This document shows positions 27,275 through 35,667 of a DNA stretch of 64,000 nt, piece after piece (position 1 is the first letter of the stretch; the number at the start of each line of letters is the position of its first letter). Source of the stretch: Paenibacillus sp. FSL K6-0276 (GTDB lineage: Bacteria; Bacillota; Bacilli; Paenibacillales; Paenibacillaceae); the NCBI RefSeq assembly GCF_037977235.1, contig NZ_CP150276.1:6014001-6078000 (forward strand), in the 5' to 3' direction. The position numbers were made by a program, and so were the translations under genes. The notes beneath the pieces were generated by a model. That model was not told where the DNA came from. It worked only from the letters and a program-made list of their open reading frames with translations, and made no database searches.

Positions 27275-27326
27275 AAATTTCGCCTTACTTATGATACGGC
27301 TCACCGTAACATCTATAGGGCGAAAT
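27275..27326. repeat. SCC-like attachment site e with palindromic arm
   Basis: Minus strand reads GGT GAG CCG TAT CAT AAG TAA (G-E-P-Y-H-K-stop). The entire site is an imperfect palindrome from ATTTCGCC to GGGCGAAAT. It forms the distal end of the 22.7-kb recombinase-bearing module and shares its outer arm (ACCGTAACATCTA) with site c. Confidence 0.85.
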
Positions 27327-27352
27327 GAAGGACACCCCAACGGGTGTCCTTC
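27327..27352. terminator. Hairpin next to attachment site e
   Basis: 11-bp stem GAAGGACACCC/GGGTGTCCTTC with loop CAAC. As at site a, a strong hairpin lies just inside the module end; it may terminate minus-strand transcription from the module. Confidence 0.6.
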
Positions 27353-27487
27353 ACAATTAACATATTACAAAAAACAACTTCATGTGTAAGCGCTCGCAGC
27401 TAAATTTTAGTGCATTGAGAATTGTCCAAACCATTACATTAATTAGGATTCAGTTGTCCCCACTTTTCTTCGTAATAGCCTCATAAA

Positions 27488-29710
27488 TTACAATGACTCA
27501 ATCGAAGTACCCTCTGCTTTGATTTCATCTACAGCCTCAACGATAATTGCCTTAATCTCGTCCAATAAGTCACCAGAAGCAGTATCATACGAAATCCTAG
27601 GTTGAGGAATTACTTTTTCAAAAATGCTCCTACATTCGCTCACTCTTTGGAATGTAGATCCAGCCCCTCTAAAGTTATACGCCATAATCCATTGTGTATG
27701 GTTATCAATTTTCATCCGCTTGTAAATTAGCTCATCAATCTTATCTGAAATCAGACTAGACAACTTTTGCACAATTCTTGTTTTATCTTGATCAGGAATG
27801 GTGGCTGACCATGCTTTCGGAGTGTAAAGAAATTCATTTACCCTTTGCATTAAATAGCTAGCCAAGTCATCTGCTGGCTTCAAATCATTGTACTCGGCCA
27901 GTTTGGGCCAGTTCGCTAGGCGATTAGATAAGGCTTTAATACGCATCCAATGCTGTTTTGGAAATAAGGAAGCTCTCAGCCCGAAAAGCCCAAGCCACTT
28001 CTGCATAAAGAGCTCCTCTGTCTCGCTTATAACAAGAACTAGCCTTCCAAACTCATATTCGGGGAAGGAGTTATCCCCATTTGTGGAGTGTAGCTGTGTT
28101 TTACTCGATTTACTTTCCAAAGCTTCAATAAATCGATTCATTTCAGTGACAAGCTCTTCAGGTGGACTTTGAAGTTCGTTTGCATTAGGAAAGAAAAATG
28201 TTAGATCGGCAAGATGATCTCTCAATTGACGGATCATGCCTGAGTTTAAATTATAAGCTTCCTGCATAGCCTCAATGGCCCCGGTTTGAATACCCATCAC
28301 ATGATCAATTCGGTCTTCATCGTCAACCATGTTGGAACCTTGAACTTGATCAAATCGAGTATACGTAACCATTAATTTGTCCAACTGCCCTCGAGATACA
28401 GCCTCTCGCAGAATAACTTTTGGAATATCAAGCATTGGTTGAGTTGCGTTATCTACAAGTATGATTGCGTCAGACTCCTTGAATCGGGCAGTAACATCCA
28501 TTGGGATACTCGTAGTAATGTTTGAGTCATGACCGATTCCCTCCCCGTCGATTAGCACCATTCGTGGAGAACTATCGTCCTCCCACCAACTTGGCTTAAA
28601 CGGCCCTTGGAGACGGACCCCATTTACAATAGGTGCAAGTAATTGGCCAAATCTCCTTCCTTCGTTTCCTGCAAACCATCTCATTGTCTTTAGTATTTGC
28701 GCTTTATCCTCTGATTCGTGATACCAATATTCAGGCCAGCCTCGTGTATCCCGATACAATGAGCCACGGTCAATAACATCAAAGCGTTTTTTAATTAATA
28801 CTAAGATGTGCTGTACCACATCATTAAAACGCTCTGTGTCCTCTCGAACCCAAACATCATAAAGAAGGTCAATAACCTCATCAATATCATCCCCTTCTGG
28901 GGGACATTGAGCCTTTGCCTCCTCCGCCAAAGACCGAACTTCATTAATTATATAGTCAAGATCCGCCTGTAACTCTTGTTGATCAGGATATGGAATCTCC
29001 TCCGACTGAGCAGAATCTTTTATATGAATACGGTTTGTTGTGCGAAATTGCCCCAAGAAGTAACTTAGCCGAAATCGTTGCTCAGGGTGAGATAATAGAG
29101 CTTTTGCTATAGTTTTTTCATTTTCTCCTAAAACGGCCCTTCTGAAAGCTTCCCATACACATTCTTCAATTAGTTTTATTGTTTGAGCTTGTGAATTAAA
29201 TGTTACAACACCATACCATTTTCCCTCAGAGAATACGTACTCGGTATGGCAGGTTGTTGTTCGACTTGCAGAAATTGCTGGGAAACTGATCTCATCTGGT
29301 TCAGTACCTATCAACTGACGTATAACCGTTGTCTTTCCGGCCCCAGTAGTTCCAAGAAGCATAACTCGAGAGTAACCATCTTTGTGGTCAGGTAGTCTAA
29401 TTTTCTTTTCCCTTAGATCCCATGGATCAAGTGTAAGTTCCTCTTCCATTTGACCGTAAAAAATATCAACTGACTTAGGGCTGAAATCTTTGGCCGCTCT
29501 CTTTTGCTCGCTTAGTGACCAATACGATTGATCAACCAATATCTGGTTTAGGTCATTTACAACAGCCTGAGACTCTTCTTCATTAACTCCGAGTCCCCGT
29601 CTGATCTTCCTTCCTTGTTTCCCTTCCCTGTCCTTCAGAACAGGATGTCTAAACTCAACTGCCCAGCTGTTCACTCCACTTTTTGTCAACCTTGCCGAAT
29701 ATGTAACCAT
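27488..29710 (-). CDS. Dynamin/GTPase-like protein with integrase-type N-terminal arm domain
   Basis: 740 residues from ATG at 29710, preceded by GGAGGG; eight upstream codons are open. Residues 1-65 (TYSARLTKSGVNSWAVEF ... LGVNEEESQAVVNDLNQIL) resemble the arm-type DNA-binding domain at the start of tyrosine integrases. The G domain follows: G1 LLGTTGAGKTTVI (about 110-122), a Thr-rich switch (SASRTTTCHTEY), G3-like LIDGEGIGHD (about 391-400) and G4-like TYTRFDQV (about 446-453). A long helical C-terminus follows. Family members are plausible defence or membrane-remodelling GTPases. This fusion is unusual. First gene inward from site e. Confidence 0.65.
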   Translation of the reverse strand: MVTYSARLTKSGVNSWAVEFRHPVLKDREGKQGRKIRRGLGVNEEESQAVVNDLNQILVDQSYWSLSEQKRAAKDFSPKSVDIFYGQMEEELTLDPWDLREKKIRLPDHKDGYSRVMLLGTTGAGKTTVIRQLIGTEPDEISFPAISASRTTTCHTEYVFSEGKWYGVVTFNSQAQTIKLIEECVWEAFRRAVLGENEKTIAKALLSHPEQRFRLSYFLGQFRTTNRIHIKDSAQSEEIPYPDQQELQADLDYIINEVRSLAEEAKAQCPPEGDDIDEVIDLLYDVWVREDTERFNDVVQHILVLIKKRFDVIDRGSLYRDTRGWPEYWYHESEDKAQILKTMRWFAGNEGRRFGQLLAPIVNGVRLQGPFKPSWWEDDSSPRMVLIDGEGIGHDSNITTSIPMDVTARFKESDAIILVDNATQPMLDIPKVILREAVSRGQLDKLMVTYTRFDQVQGSNMVDDEDRIDHVMGIQTGAIEAMQEAYNLNSGMIRQLRDHLADLTFFFPNANELQSPPEELVTEMNRFIEALESKSSKTQLHSTNGDNSFPEYEFGRLVLVISETEELFMQKWLGLFGLRASLFPKQHWMRIKALSNRLANWPKLAEYNDLKPADDLASYLMQRVNEFLYTPKAWSATIPDQDKTRIVQKLSSLISDKIDELIYKRMKIDNHTQWIMAYNFRGAGSTFQRVSECRSIFEKVIPQPRISYDTASGDLLDEIKAIIVEAVDEIKAEGTSIESL

Positions 29711-29723
29711 CCGCAACCCTCCA

Positions 29724-29783
29724 ATGTTCCTCACTGTTCCTCACTGTTCCTGTCTTTATTATAGGAACAACCAGGAACATTGT
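29724..29783 (-). promoter_or_regulatory. GTTCCT direct and inverted repeats upstream of the GTPase gene
   Basis: Three direct repeats TGTTCCTCAC/TGTTCCTGTC are followed by two inverted copies (AGGAACAACC, AGGAACATTG) within 60 bases, immediately 5' of the start. This looks like a multi-copy operator or binding array, possibly for the protein's own DNA-binding arm. Confidence 0.5.
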
Positions 29784-30110
29784 AAAGGGTTATTTTTCCT
29801 CTTTTGCTTTTGTTATTTCCTTCATGTCTCAGATTGAACTTACTGGCCACACCCTCACCCTCCAAGCAGAGGCAACTTTCCGCGCCCTATGAGCGGTTAA
29901 GGTAAAGATTTTGCATGTAAGGTAGAACAGCTATGGATAATTTAACCACATTTGGTCTAACAAAGAAATATAAATAGCTAGACTTGGTGTTTTGAGGGTG
30001 TATCCCTTCGTTAGGGTTACTGCACTTCTATCCACATCAACCGAGCATAACTTTTGTAATTAATAATCGCTACACTTCAGCGGTTTTTTAGCCATTCTAG
30101 AGCAAAAGAA
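29784..30110. other. Intergenic, nothing recognised
   Basis: About 330 bases between two same-strand genes. It should contain part of the GTPase promoter; no ORF of interest was seen. Confidence 0.35.
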
Positions 30111-30136
30111 AAAAAGGTACCTCTTAAGGTACCTTT
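30111..30136 (-). terminator. Terminator of the ParA-SIR2 operon
   Basis: Stem AAAGGTACCT ... AGGTACCTTT; on the minus strand it is followed by a T-rich run (TTTTTCTTTT). Confidence 0.8.
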
Positions 30137-30179
30137 AGTGAGCCTGTTGAACAACCTCAATCATTTTAGAGAACTTTAC

Positions 30180-31049
30180 TTATTTCGGCAAATTGAAAGT
30201 TACCTTATGAGTATTTATTTCCTCTGCCAGATCCTGTATACACGCTTCTAAATATGTATAGTCATCACCATACTCAAAAATATTTATATTATAGCAGTCT
30301 TTCCAGTGTCTTTGTACTTCTTGATTAATACCTTTCGGCATGAAAACATAATGAGGATTACTTTCTACTTTTGTTCTATTAGCAATTTCCAATAAAAGAT
30401 TTATATCTGGGTCATTTAAACTATACCCTAAAAATACTATCGTATTAGTTAAAAATAGTGATTGAAGTATAGAATAAAATTCTGGATGTTTCCTTCTCGC
30501 CTCAAAAAACTCATTTTCTGTGAAAATAATGTTGTTTACATCATCGATTGTTCCATGAGCTTTAATAATTAAATTCTGTGAAGATCTCATATTAGAAACT
30601 ATCTTACTAATCTGGTCAAAATAATTTACAACTGTATATCCATGAGTTCCACATGACGTTTCATAAATTTTGTCAAAGTTTGTTGTGATTACTATTTTGC
30701 AATTTATATCTTTGATGTATTCATGTATTTGACTTGGAGCAAAATGAGGTTCATCAAAATTTTTGTTTAAATAATCAGCATAACGTCCCGAATCACAATG
30801 ATTTTTTATTGCCTGTAATGCCTTAAGATAATCGTTTTGAGATATCATATCATCTATATAACTTAATGCTGGATTGAGCGGATTTAATAAACCCTTAACT
30901 CCGTCAATAAACCTTCCCCATGTTAAGGGGCTTGATATTGCAGCTTGTGGATTTTGGCTCTTAGAATTTGCAGAAATTCCTGATCCAATAAAAAATATTG
31001 ATCTTTTATTAGCAATTTCCCTTACTAAGTTCGGTGGAAAATCAATCAT
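30180..31049 (-). CDS. SIR2-like domain protein
   Basis: 289 residues from ATG at 31049, overlapping the ParA stop by 4 bases (ATGA). SIR2-family Rossmann features: IFFIGSGISANS (about 18-29, NAD-binding GSGxS), VITTNFDKIYE (about 119-129), LIIKAHGTIDD with the catalytic-type His (about 160-170), TIVFLGYSLNDPDINLLL (about 203-220). In defence systems such SIR2 domains act as NADases that deplete NAD+ on infection. The coupling to a ParA-like ATPase suggests the ATPase senses and SIR2 kills. No transmembrane segment. A role in defence is inferred, not shown. Confidence 0.85.
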   Translation of the reverse strand: MIDFPPNLVREIANKRSIFFIGSGISANSKSQNPQAAISSPLTWGRFIDGVKGLLNPLNPALSYIDDMISQNDYLKALQAIKNHCDSGRYADYLNKNFDEPHFAPSQIHEYIKDINCKIVITTNFDKIYETSCGTHGYTVVNYFDQISKIVSNMRSSQNLIIKAHGTIDDVNNIIFTENEFFEARRKHPEFYSILQSLFLTNTIVFLGYSLNDPDINLLLEIANRTKVESNPHYVFMPKGINQEVQRHWKDCYNINIFEYGDDYTYLEACIQDLAEEINTHKVTFNLPK

Positions 31050-32074
31050 AATAAATCCCCCATGTTAGCAGAAATTTTTTCACAAATTCCCTTGAGAGCT
31101 TCTTCATAACTAACAACATGCCCATATTGCAAACCGCTAATTCCGTCTGCTGCCTTCAAGCCAAAAATAGGTGTGTTGCTGGATTGAGCTAAAGGCACTA
31201 AGCTATAGAGGTACGGAACATCGCCCAAATTCAACTTATCAATATCTAATTTATCAGGAATCAACTCTTGTAAATTATTTTCAATAATAGATGGAATTTC
31301 TTTTATTATTGCATCATAAGACTTGATTGGCCTGCGTCCATTTTTAAATGACTTAGTAACATATTGTTGAACAGAATATCCTATTAGACTGCTTACTTTT
31401 TCTACATTCAAATTTATATTAAACTCTTCATATGGTGTTCCCCTTCTCTGCATTAAGGTAACGCCATTTGAATAGTCCTCTTTCCATCCCCTTATCCATT
31501 TGGATATATTCTTAACAGCCATTAAGCTAAAGATATCTGACCCCATGGGAGTTACTATATAATCTGAATTGAGCAGTACACTTCTATTTAGAGCTCCTAA
31601 AGAAGGTCCAACATCAATAAAAGCAATATCATATGTATCTTCGAAATGATTCAATATACTATTTAACCAATTAGTTTTACGAAAACCTTCTATTGAACCA
31701 GATATACTTTTATTCCATGCATCACTAAGAATATCCTCAACAATCGATATATTAGGATCTCCTGGTATTAAATCTACTCCAAAACGATTTTTATCTCCTG
31801 TAGCAGGTTTTAAAAGAGCTGTGTTAATTTCTGGTGTCCCTTGAACAAGTGGTGTTAAGTAATCATGTAATGTTTTAATCTCTTTTTTATCCTCACTATA
31901 CAGTAAATCCCATTCATCTTCCGGAATTATCATTTGTGTTGTATTTGCTTGAGGGTCTACATCTATAACTAATACCCTTTTCTTCATTTGTAGTGAAAAA
32001 TATGCAGCAATATTAACTCCAAGAGTTGTTTTACCCACGCCACCTTTATTATTGAAAAAGGTTATTACCTTCAA
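31046..32074 (-). CDS. ParA/MinD-type ATPase coupled to SIR2
   Basis: 342 residues from TTG at 32074, chosen because GGAGGTG lies 8 bases before it; an ATG five codons upstream overlaps that site. The deviant Walker A is FFNNKGGVGKTTLGVNIA (about 4-21), Walker A' VLVIDVDPQANTT (about 35-47) and Walker B IAFIDVGPSLG (about 142-152), i.e. a soluble ParA-like ATPase. There is no ParB or parS partner nearby, so plasmid partitioning is unlikely. It is translationally coupled to the SIR2 gene, suggesting a two-component defence module. Confidence 0.82.
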   Translation of the reverse strand: MKVITFFNNKGGVGKTTLGVNIAAYFSLQMKKRVLVIDVDPQANTTQMIIPEDEWDLLYSEDKKEIKTLHDYLTPLVQGTPEINTALLKPATGDKNRFGVDLIPGDPNISIVEDILSDAWNKSISGSIEGFRKTNWLNSILNHFEDTYDIAFIDVGPSLGALNRSVLLNSDYIVTPMGSDIFSLMAVKNISKWIRGWKEDYSNGVTLMQRRGTPYEEFNINLNVEKVSSLIGYSVQQYVTKSFKNGRRPIKSYDAIIKEIPSIIENNLQELIPDKLDIDKLNLGDVPYLYSLVPLAQSSNTPIFGLKAADGISGLQYGHVVSYEEALKGICEKISANMGDLL

Positions 32075-32174
32075 AAATAACACCTCCATTTAATATTGAT
32101 TACTTTTCAATTATAAACAATATGATTAGAAAAAAATCATACTATTTTGCTTTGTTATTTTCATAGAACACTTC

Positions 32175-32777
32175 CTATAATAAAGCCCGTCCATCTGTTC
32201 CCTTGCTAATTCTGCAAGCCGGATCATTCGTCAATCCATGGTGCTCTATCTCAATTACGTACAAATAGCCTTCGCTGATATCATAATTAGCCATTCGCCA
32301 CACATCAAAATACGGTGCGAGTTCCCTAAAATTACCAACTCTATCAGTCAAGTAATCATACATTTCTCTCGACGGAAGTATTAATACCCCACCCAGTAAT
32401 TGTTTGCGTAATATACCAGTTACCATCTTATTAATAGCCCTATGTGAGGAACTGATATTCCCAGTCTCCCATTCGACGGCAAAAAATTTATTATCAATAG
32501 GATAAACAGCGTCAATAGGCCCTGGCTTCGTATTGGTTACTCCAACATCTACACGATGTTCCAGTAACCAGTTAAACCGCAATAAATCTACCAAGAAAGT
32601 ATCTTTAATCGGCTTAACTCCATTTCCTTTTTTCTCATTGTAAAGGAGGAATTGATCCGAACCTGCTGGGTGCTCCATTTGACCGATAGAAGACACAATC
32701 TGTAGCATGAGTTCTTCGATCTTTGTTGAGTTGGGTCCGCCCTTTTCGATTATTGGCACTATCTGTTTAACTATCAT
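32175..32777 (-). CDS. BamHI-family type II restriction endonuclease
   Basis: 200 residues, close to BamHI (213). Collinear resemblance to BamHI as I remember it: GNGVKPIKDT, KPGPIDAVYP with the catalytic Asp, then FFAVEWETGNISSSHRAINK with the two catalytic Glu residues. YDYLTDRVGNFRELAPYF and a C-terminal ISKGTDG follow, versus IPKGSDG in BamHI. It should cleave GGATCC or a related site. It is divergent from the HTH-methyltransferase gene with 129 bases between them and no separate controller gene. The start ATG at 32777 follows a GGAGGGA site. Confidence 0.88.
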   Translation of the reverse strand: MIVKQIVPIIEKGGPNSTKIEELMLQIVSSIGQMEHPAGSDQFLLYNEKKGNGVKPIKDTFLVDLLRFNWLLEHRVDVGVTNTKPGPIDAVYPIDNKFFAVEWETGNISSSHRAINKMVTGILRKQLLGGVLILPSREMYDYLTDRVGNFRELAPYFDVWRMANYDISEGYLYVIEIEHHGLTNDPACRISKGTDGRALL

Positions 32778-32906
32778 ATTATCCCTCCATTTATGTGATC
32801 CGCATGTTTATTATTACCATCTGGATTACATAATACTCCAATGCTCAGATACTGTCAATGACTTGTCTTATAAAAATTGTTACAATAGAAACTATGGAGG
32901 GTTACA
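32778..32906. promoter_or_regulatory. Divergent R-M promoter region with ATTGT/ACAAT dyad
   Basis: Holds both promoters. A short palindrome ATTGT-T-ACAAT (32876-32886) and a repeat of TTACAAT at the methyltransferase start (32903-32908) could be the operator of the methyltransferase's own HTH domain. No C-protein box or C gene was seen. Confidence 0.4.
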
Positions 32907-34148
32907 ATGAATATCAACAACTTTTACAATACTCTTAATGTTACTAATGATACCGATCTCAAGGAATTTGCTAAGAAATCCGGAGTGAACTTCAGAAAGC
33001 TAAAATATTATGCTGAAGAAATGATTTATCCTAATAGAAGCGATATTGATAAGATTTTGGCTGTAACCGGCTTAAGTGAAATAGAACTTCAACTTAGGCT
33101 TGGCCATATTAATAGCGATCTCATGAAGCTCTTGTCTTCACACTCATCACAGATACTAGATATTCTGAAAGTGGATGAACAAGGGAAGCCAGAGAAACCG
33201 ATTTTAAAATTTAACCCTATTTTTCAAACAGAGCTAGGGAAGCTATATCAAGAAGACTGCATTCCGCTCATCAGGTCACTCCCTCGTGAATCTGTAGATC
33301 TAGTCTTTGCAGATCCACCATTCAATTTAAATAAGAGTTATGAATCCGGAATGAATGATAAGCTCACCAAAGCAGAATACCTACAATGGACTGAAGAATG
33401 GGTACTAGGTTGCGTTGATTTGTTGAAAGAAGGTGGATCTTTATTTATATGGAATCTTCCTGTCTGGGGTACGCATATTTCCGAAATCTTAAACAAGCAT
33501 CTTACTTTCAGGCACTGGATAGCTGCCGACATAAAATATAGATTGCCTATTCAAAATCGTTTATATCCTGCTCACTATTCATTGCTTTATTATACAAAGG
33601 GTGAAAAACCGAATACCTTTAATGGAGAGCGACTCCCACTTGAAGTATGTAGGCATTGTGGAGGGGACATTCGAGACTATGGAGGATATAAAGATAAGTT
33701 AAATCCACTAGGTATTAATTTGAGTGACATTTGGTACGATCTGTCGCCAGTTAGGCATAGTAAATATAAGACTCGTACAAGTAATGAATTGCCATTGAAA
33801 TTATTGGAAAGAGTAATATCAATGGCCTCAAATGAAGGGGATACCGTATTCGACCCTTTCGGAGGAAGTGGAACCACATTTATTGTAAGTGAAATTCTTA
33901 AGCGGAAGTGGATCGGGTCAGAGCTCGGACCAGTGGATACTATCCAAGAGCGATTTAGAGATATCGAATTTCATGAAAAGGTAATTAAAGATATTCAAGA
34001 AGGTAAAAATAAACTTTTCACAGACGAAGTAAGAAAGATACGCATTAAAAATAATAAATGGTTACCGGAAACATTGAAGAACTCGCCTAATGGTAACTCG
34101 AAACGATCGGCCTCAGTTAAACAAATAGAGATCTTCCCAAAATTATAA
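32907..34148 (+). CDS. DNA amino-methyltransferase with N-terminal HTH, cognate to the BamHI-like enzyme
   Basis: 413 residues from ATG at 32907, after GGAGGG. Residues 1-75 form a helix-turn-helix-like domain (DLKEFAKKSGVNFRKLKYY ... DIDKILAVTGLS). The beta-class methyltransferase follows: catalytic motif IV ADPPFNLNKSY (about 131-141) precedes motif I VFDPFGGSGTTFIVSE (about 315-330). Target type is not certain: the DPPF tetrad is common in N6-adenine enzymes, but the partner implies protection of GGATCC, where the BamHI methylase modifies N4 of cytosine. The HTH part probably represses the divergent promoters. Confidence 0.85.
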   Translation: MNINNFYNTLNVTNDTDLKEFAKKSGVNFRKLKYYAEEMIYPNRSDIDKILAVTGLSEIELQLRLGHINSDLMKLLSSHSSQILDILKVDEQGKPEKPILKFNPIFQTELGKLYQEDCIPLIRSLPRESVDLVFADPPFNLNKSYESGMNDKLTKAEYLQWTEEWVLGCVDLLKEGGSLFIWNLPVWGTHISEILNKHLTFRHWIAADIKYRLPIQNRLYPAHYSLLYYTKGEKPNTFNGERLPLEVCRHCGGDIRDYGGYKDKLNPLGINLSDIWYDLSPVRHSKYKTRTSNELPLKLLERVISMASNEGDTVFDPFGGSGTTFIVSEILKRKWIGSELGPVDTIQERFRDIEFHEKVIKDIQEGKNKLFTDEVRKIRIKNNKWLPETLKNSPNGNSKRSASVKQIEIFPKL

Positions 34149-34149
34149 A

Positions 34150-34189
34150 TAAGAAAGGTCTCTGGATTATAACCCAGAGACCTTTCTTA
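34150..34189. terminator. Bidirectional terminator after the methyltransferase
   Basis: 15-bp stem AAGAAAGGTCTCTGG/CCAGAGACCTTTCTT with a short AT loop. It serves the plus-strand methyltransferase and the small minus-strand gene that ends at 34192. Confidence 0.85.
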
Positions 34190-34191
34190 TC

Positions 34192-34344
34192 TTACTTCTT
34201 TTTGTCAGCTTCTTTTCTAATAGTTCCTATTAGTTTATCACTTCTAGTGTCACGTCCATCAGCATTTCTGATAGTACCTGGGGGTAAACCTGTCTTTTTT
34301 TCAAATGCCCCAACTGTACTGTCGCTTCGCGTTTTTCTCGTCAT
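34192..34344 (-). CDS. Small basic protein, 50 residues
   Basis: Start ATG at 34344, preceded by GAGGAGTG. The protein is rich in Lys, Arg and Asp, with two similar segments (TRKTRSDS and GRDTRSDK) around GLPPGTIRNADG. I have the impression of similar small proteins near R-M genes in other Firmicutes but cannot verify it. Function unknown. Good ribosome site and its own terminator support it being real. Confidence 0.6.
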   Translation of the reverse strand: MTRKTRSDSTVGAFEKKTGLPPGTIRNADGRDTRSDKLIGTIRKEADKKK

Positions 34345-34548
34345 TTACTCACTCCTCAATTAAATATTTATTGGTTATTTCTCCAAAAATCAAGCATTCT
34401 ATAAAAACAGAAGCTTAACTATTTTCGGTAATATATCACACACAAATATATTAATTCAGTAAAAAAATGTACTGTCTTAAAGATTTTGTCACCTTATAAT
34501 GGAAATATAATCTAAAAATACAAATTTGTCAAAACCAATCTACTTAAT

Positions 34549-35667
34549 TCATATTTCATCCTTTATTGTTGAACTCTCTGTAAACTTATCTACCGCATAG
34601 GTTCTGATTAACTTAATGACTTGCTTATCCTTAATAGCCACCAGTGTTGTTGCTTTGTTGGCAAAGTCTTTAATCGAAGCACCGAGCAAATAACAATCAT
34701 TGTCGGCAAATATATACCGATCATGAAAATCCTTGGCCTTGTACCACTCAAAGTTGCCTCTCTGGGCTTTGAACTTTTCTACTGCAACAGGAGCATCGCC
34801 TTGCATTTTGGAGGTCAAAAGCTTTATTCGAACATCTAGATTTACAGTTTCCAACATTAGAAACAAAGTAGAGTCAACATAGTTGTCGACTATAAATAAC
34901 TCTTTTCTGACATTTGCAAATATGTTCTTGATTGTGTTGTACGCATCAAATTGCTTACCCTTTTCAAAAAAGAAAGTAGTCTGCTCTTGCTCTTCCTTGG
35001 ATTCGCTTTCAATAGAATCCCATGTTTGATCAAACCATTGTCGTTCATGCGGGTCTAACGTTCTCCAATTGGGTTGCTTTAATCCTTTTTCCAAGGTAAC
35101 CTGATCGTAAAAATCCTTCGATTCCTTATAATATATTTGCACGTTATCTTCGATAACCCCGAACCCAAAATCAGAAAGGTACTCATTTTCTATTTTGGCA
35201 ACTAATTCTTCAATCTTGTTAGTAATACTGTTATATCCATACTCATGGACCATCAGAAGGTATGGAATATCAGATTTCACGAAAAATTTGAATAGGGCAA
35301 ACCCTGTTCTGTTGCCGAAACTCACGTTATCTTGAAAGATCACCATTTCTTCTTCTACGAAGATCTTCTTCCTGCTTTCCGAAGTGAGACCGTAACTGGA
35401 CTTGTATAAATTACTCAAAATATAGTGTTTGGAGCTTGGCCCCCAGCGCTTTCTATATTGCATAGAATCATAATACGATCTGCCAAAATAATCATTGTTT
35501 AAACGTAATTGCTGGTTGCTAAGCGTGCTTAGAATAGGGTCATGTCCTGTATACCTACCGCATATGAACTCGACCAAAAGCTTGTACTCCGCCAAAGTGA
35601 CTTCTTTATAGTTCCGTCTTATCTTTTCAATAATGATGTCATACTCTTTTTGCTTAATTCTGCTCAT
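34549..35667 (-). CDS. PLD-like nuclease-type protein
   Basis: 372 residues from ATG at 35667. The N-terminal 230 residues are not recognised. The C-terminal part (about 240-365) resembles a phospholipase-D-superfamily half: ELFIVDNYVDSTLFLML, VRIKLLTSK, then DFHDRYIFADN (about 310) and YLLGASIKDFANKATTLVAI. The usual HxK catalytic pair reads H-D-R, a variant seen in defence-associated PLD-like proteins. It could be a nuclease effector, but catalysis needs testing. It lies alone between AT-rich intergenic regions. Confidence 0.65.
   Translation of the reverse strand: MSRIKQKEYDIIIEKIRRNYKEVTLAEYKLLVEFICGRYTGHDPILSTLSNQQLRLNNDYFGRSYYDSMQYRKRWGPSSKHYILSNLYKSSYGLTSESRKKIFVEEEMVIFQDNVSFGNRTGFALFKFFVKSDIPYLLMVHEYGYNSITNKIEELVAKIENEYLSDFGFGVIEDNVQIYYKESKDFYDQVTLEKGLKQPNWRTLDPHERQWFDQTWDSIESESKEEQEQTTFFFEKGKQFDAYNTIKNIFANVRKELFIVDNYVDSTLFLMLETVNLDVRIKLLTSKMQGDAPVAVEKFKAQRGNFEWYKAKDFHDRYIFADNDCYLLGASIKDFANKATTLVAIKDKQVIKLIRTYAVDKFTESSTIKDEI

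Noticed and set aside
13842..27326. The dispersed palindromic repeats as a MITE or REP family
   Set aside because: All copies have the same orientation, preserve the rlmH codon phase up to a stop, and one of them is the genuine rlmH end. This fits attachment sites better than a transposon family.
31046..32089. Plasmid partition system
   Set aside because: ParA-type ATPase without ParB or centromere repeats and overlapping a SIR2 gene; a defence pair is more likely.
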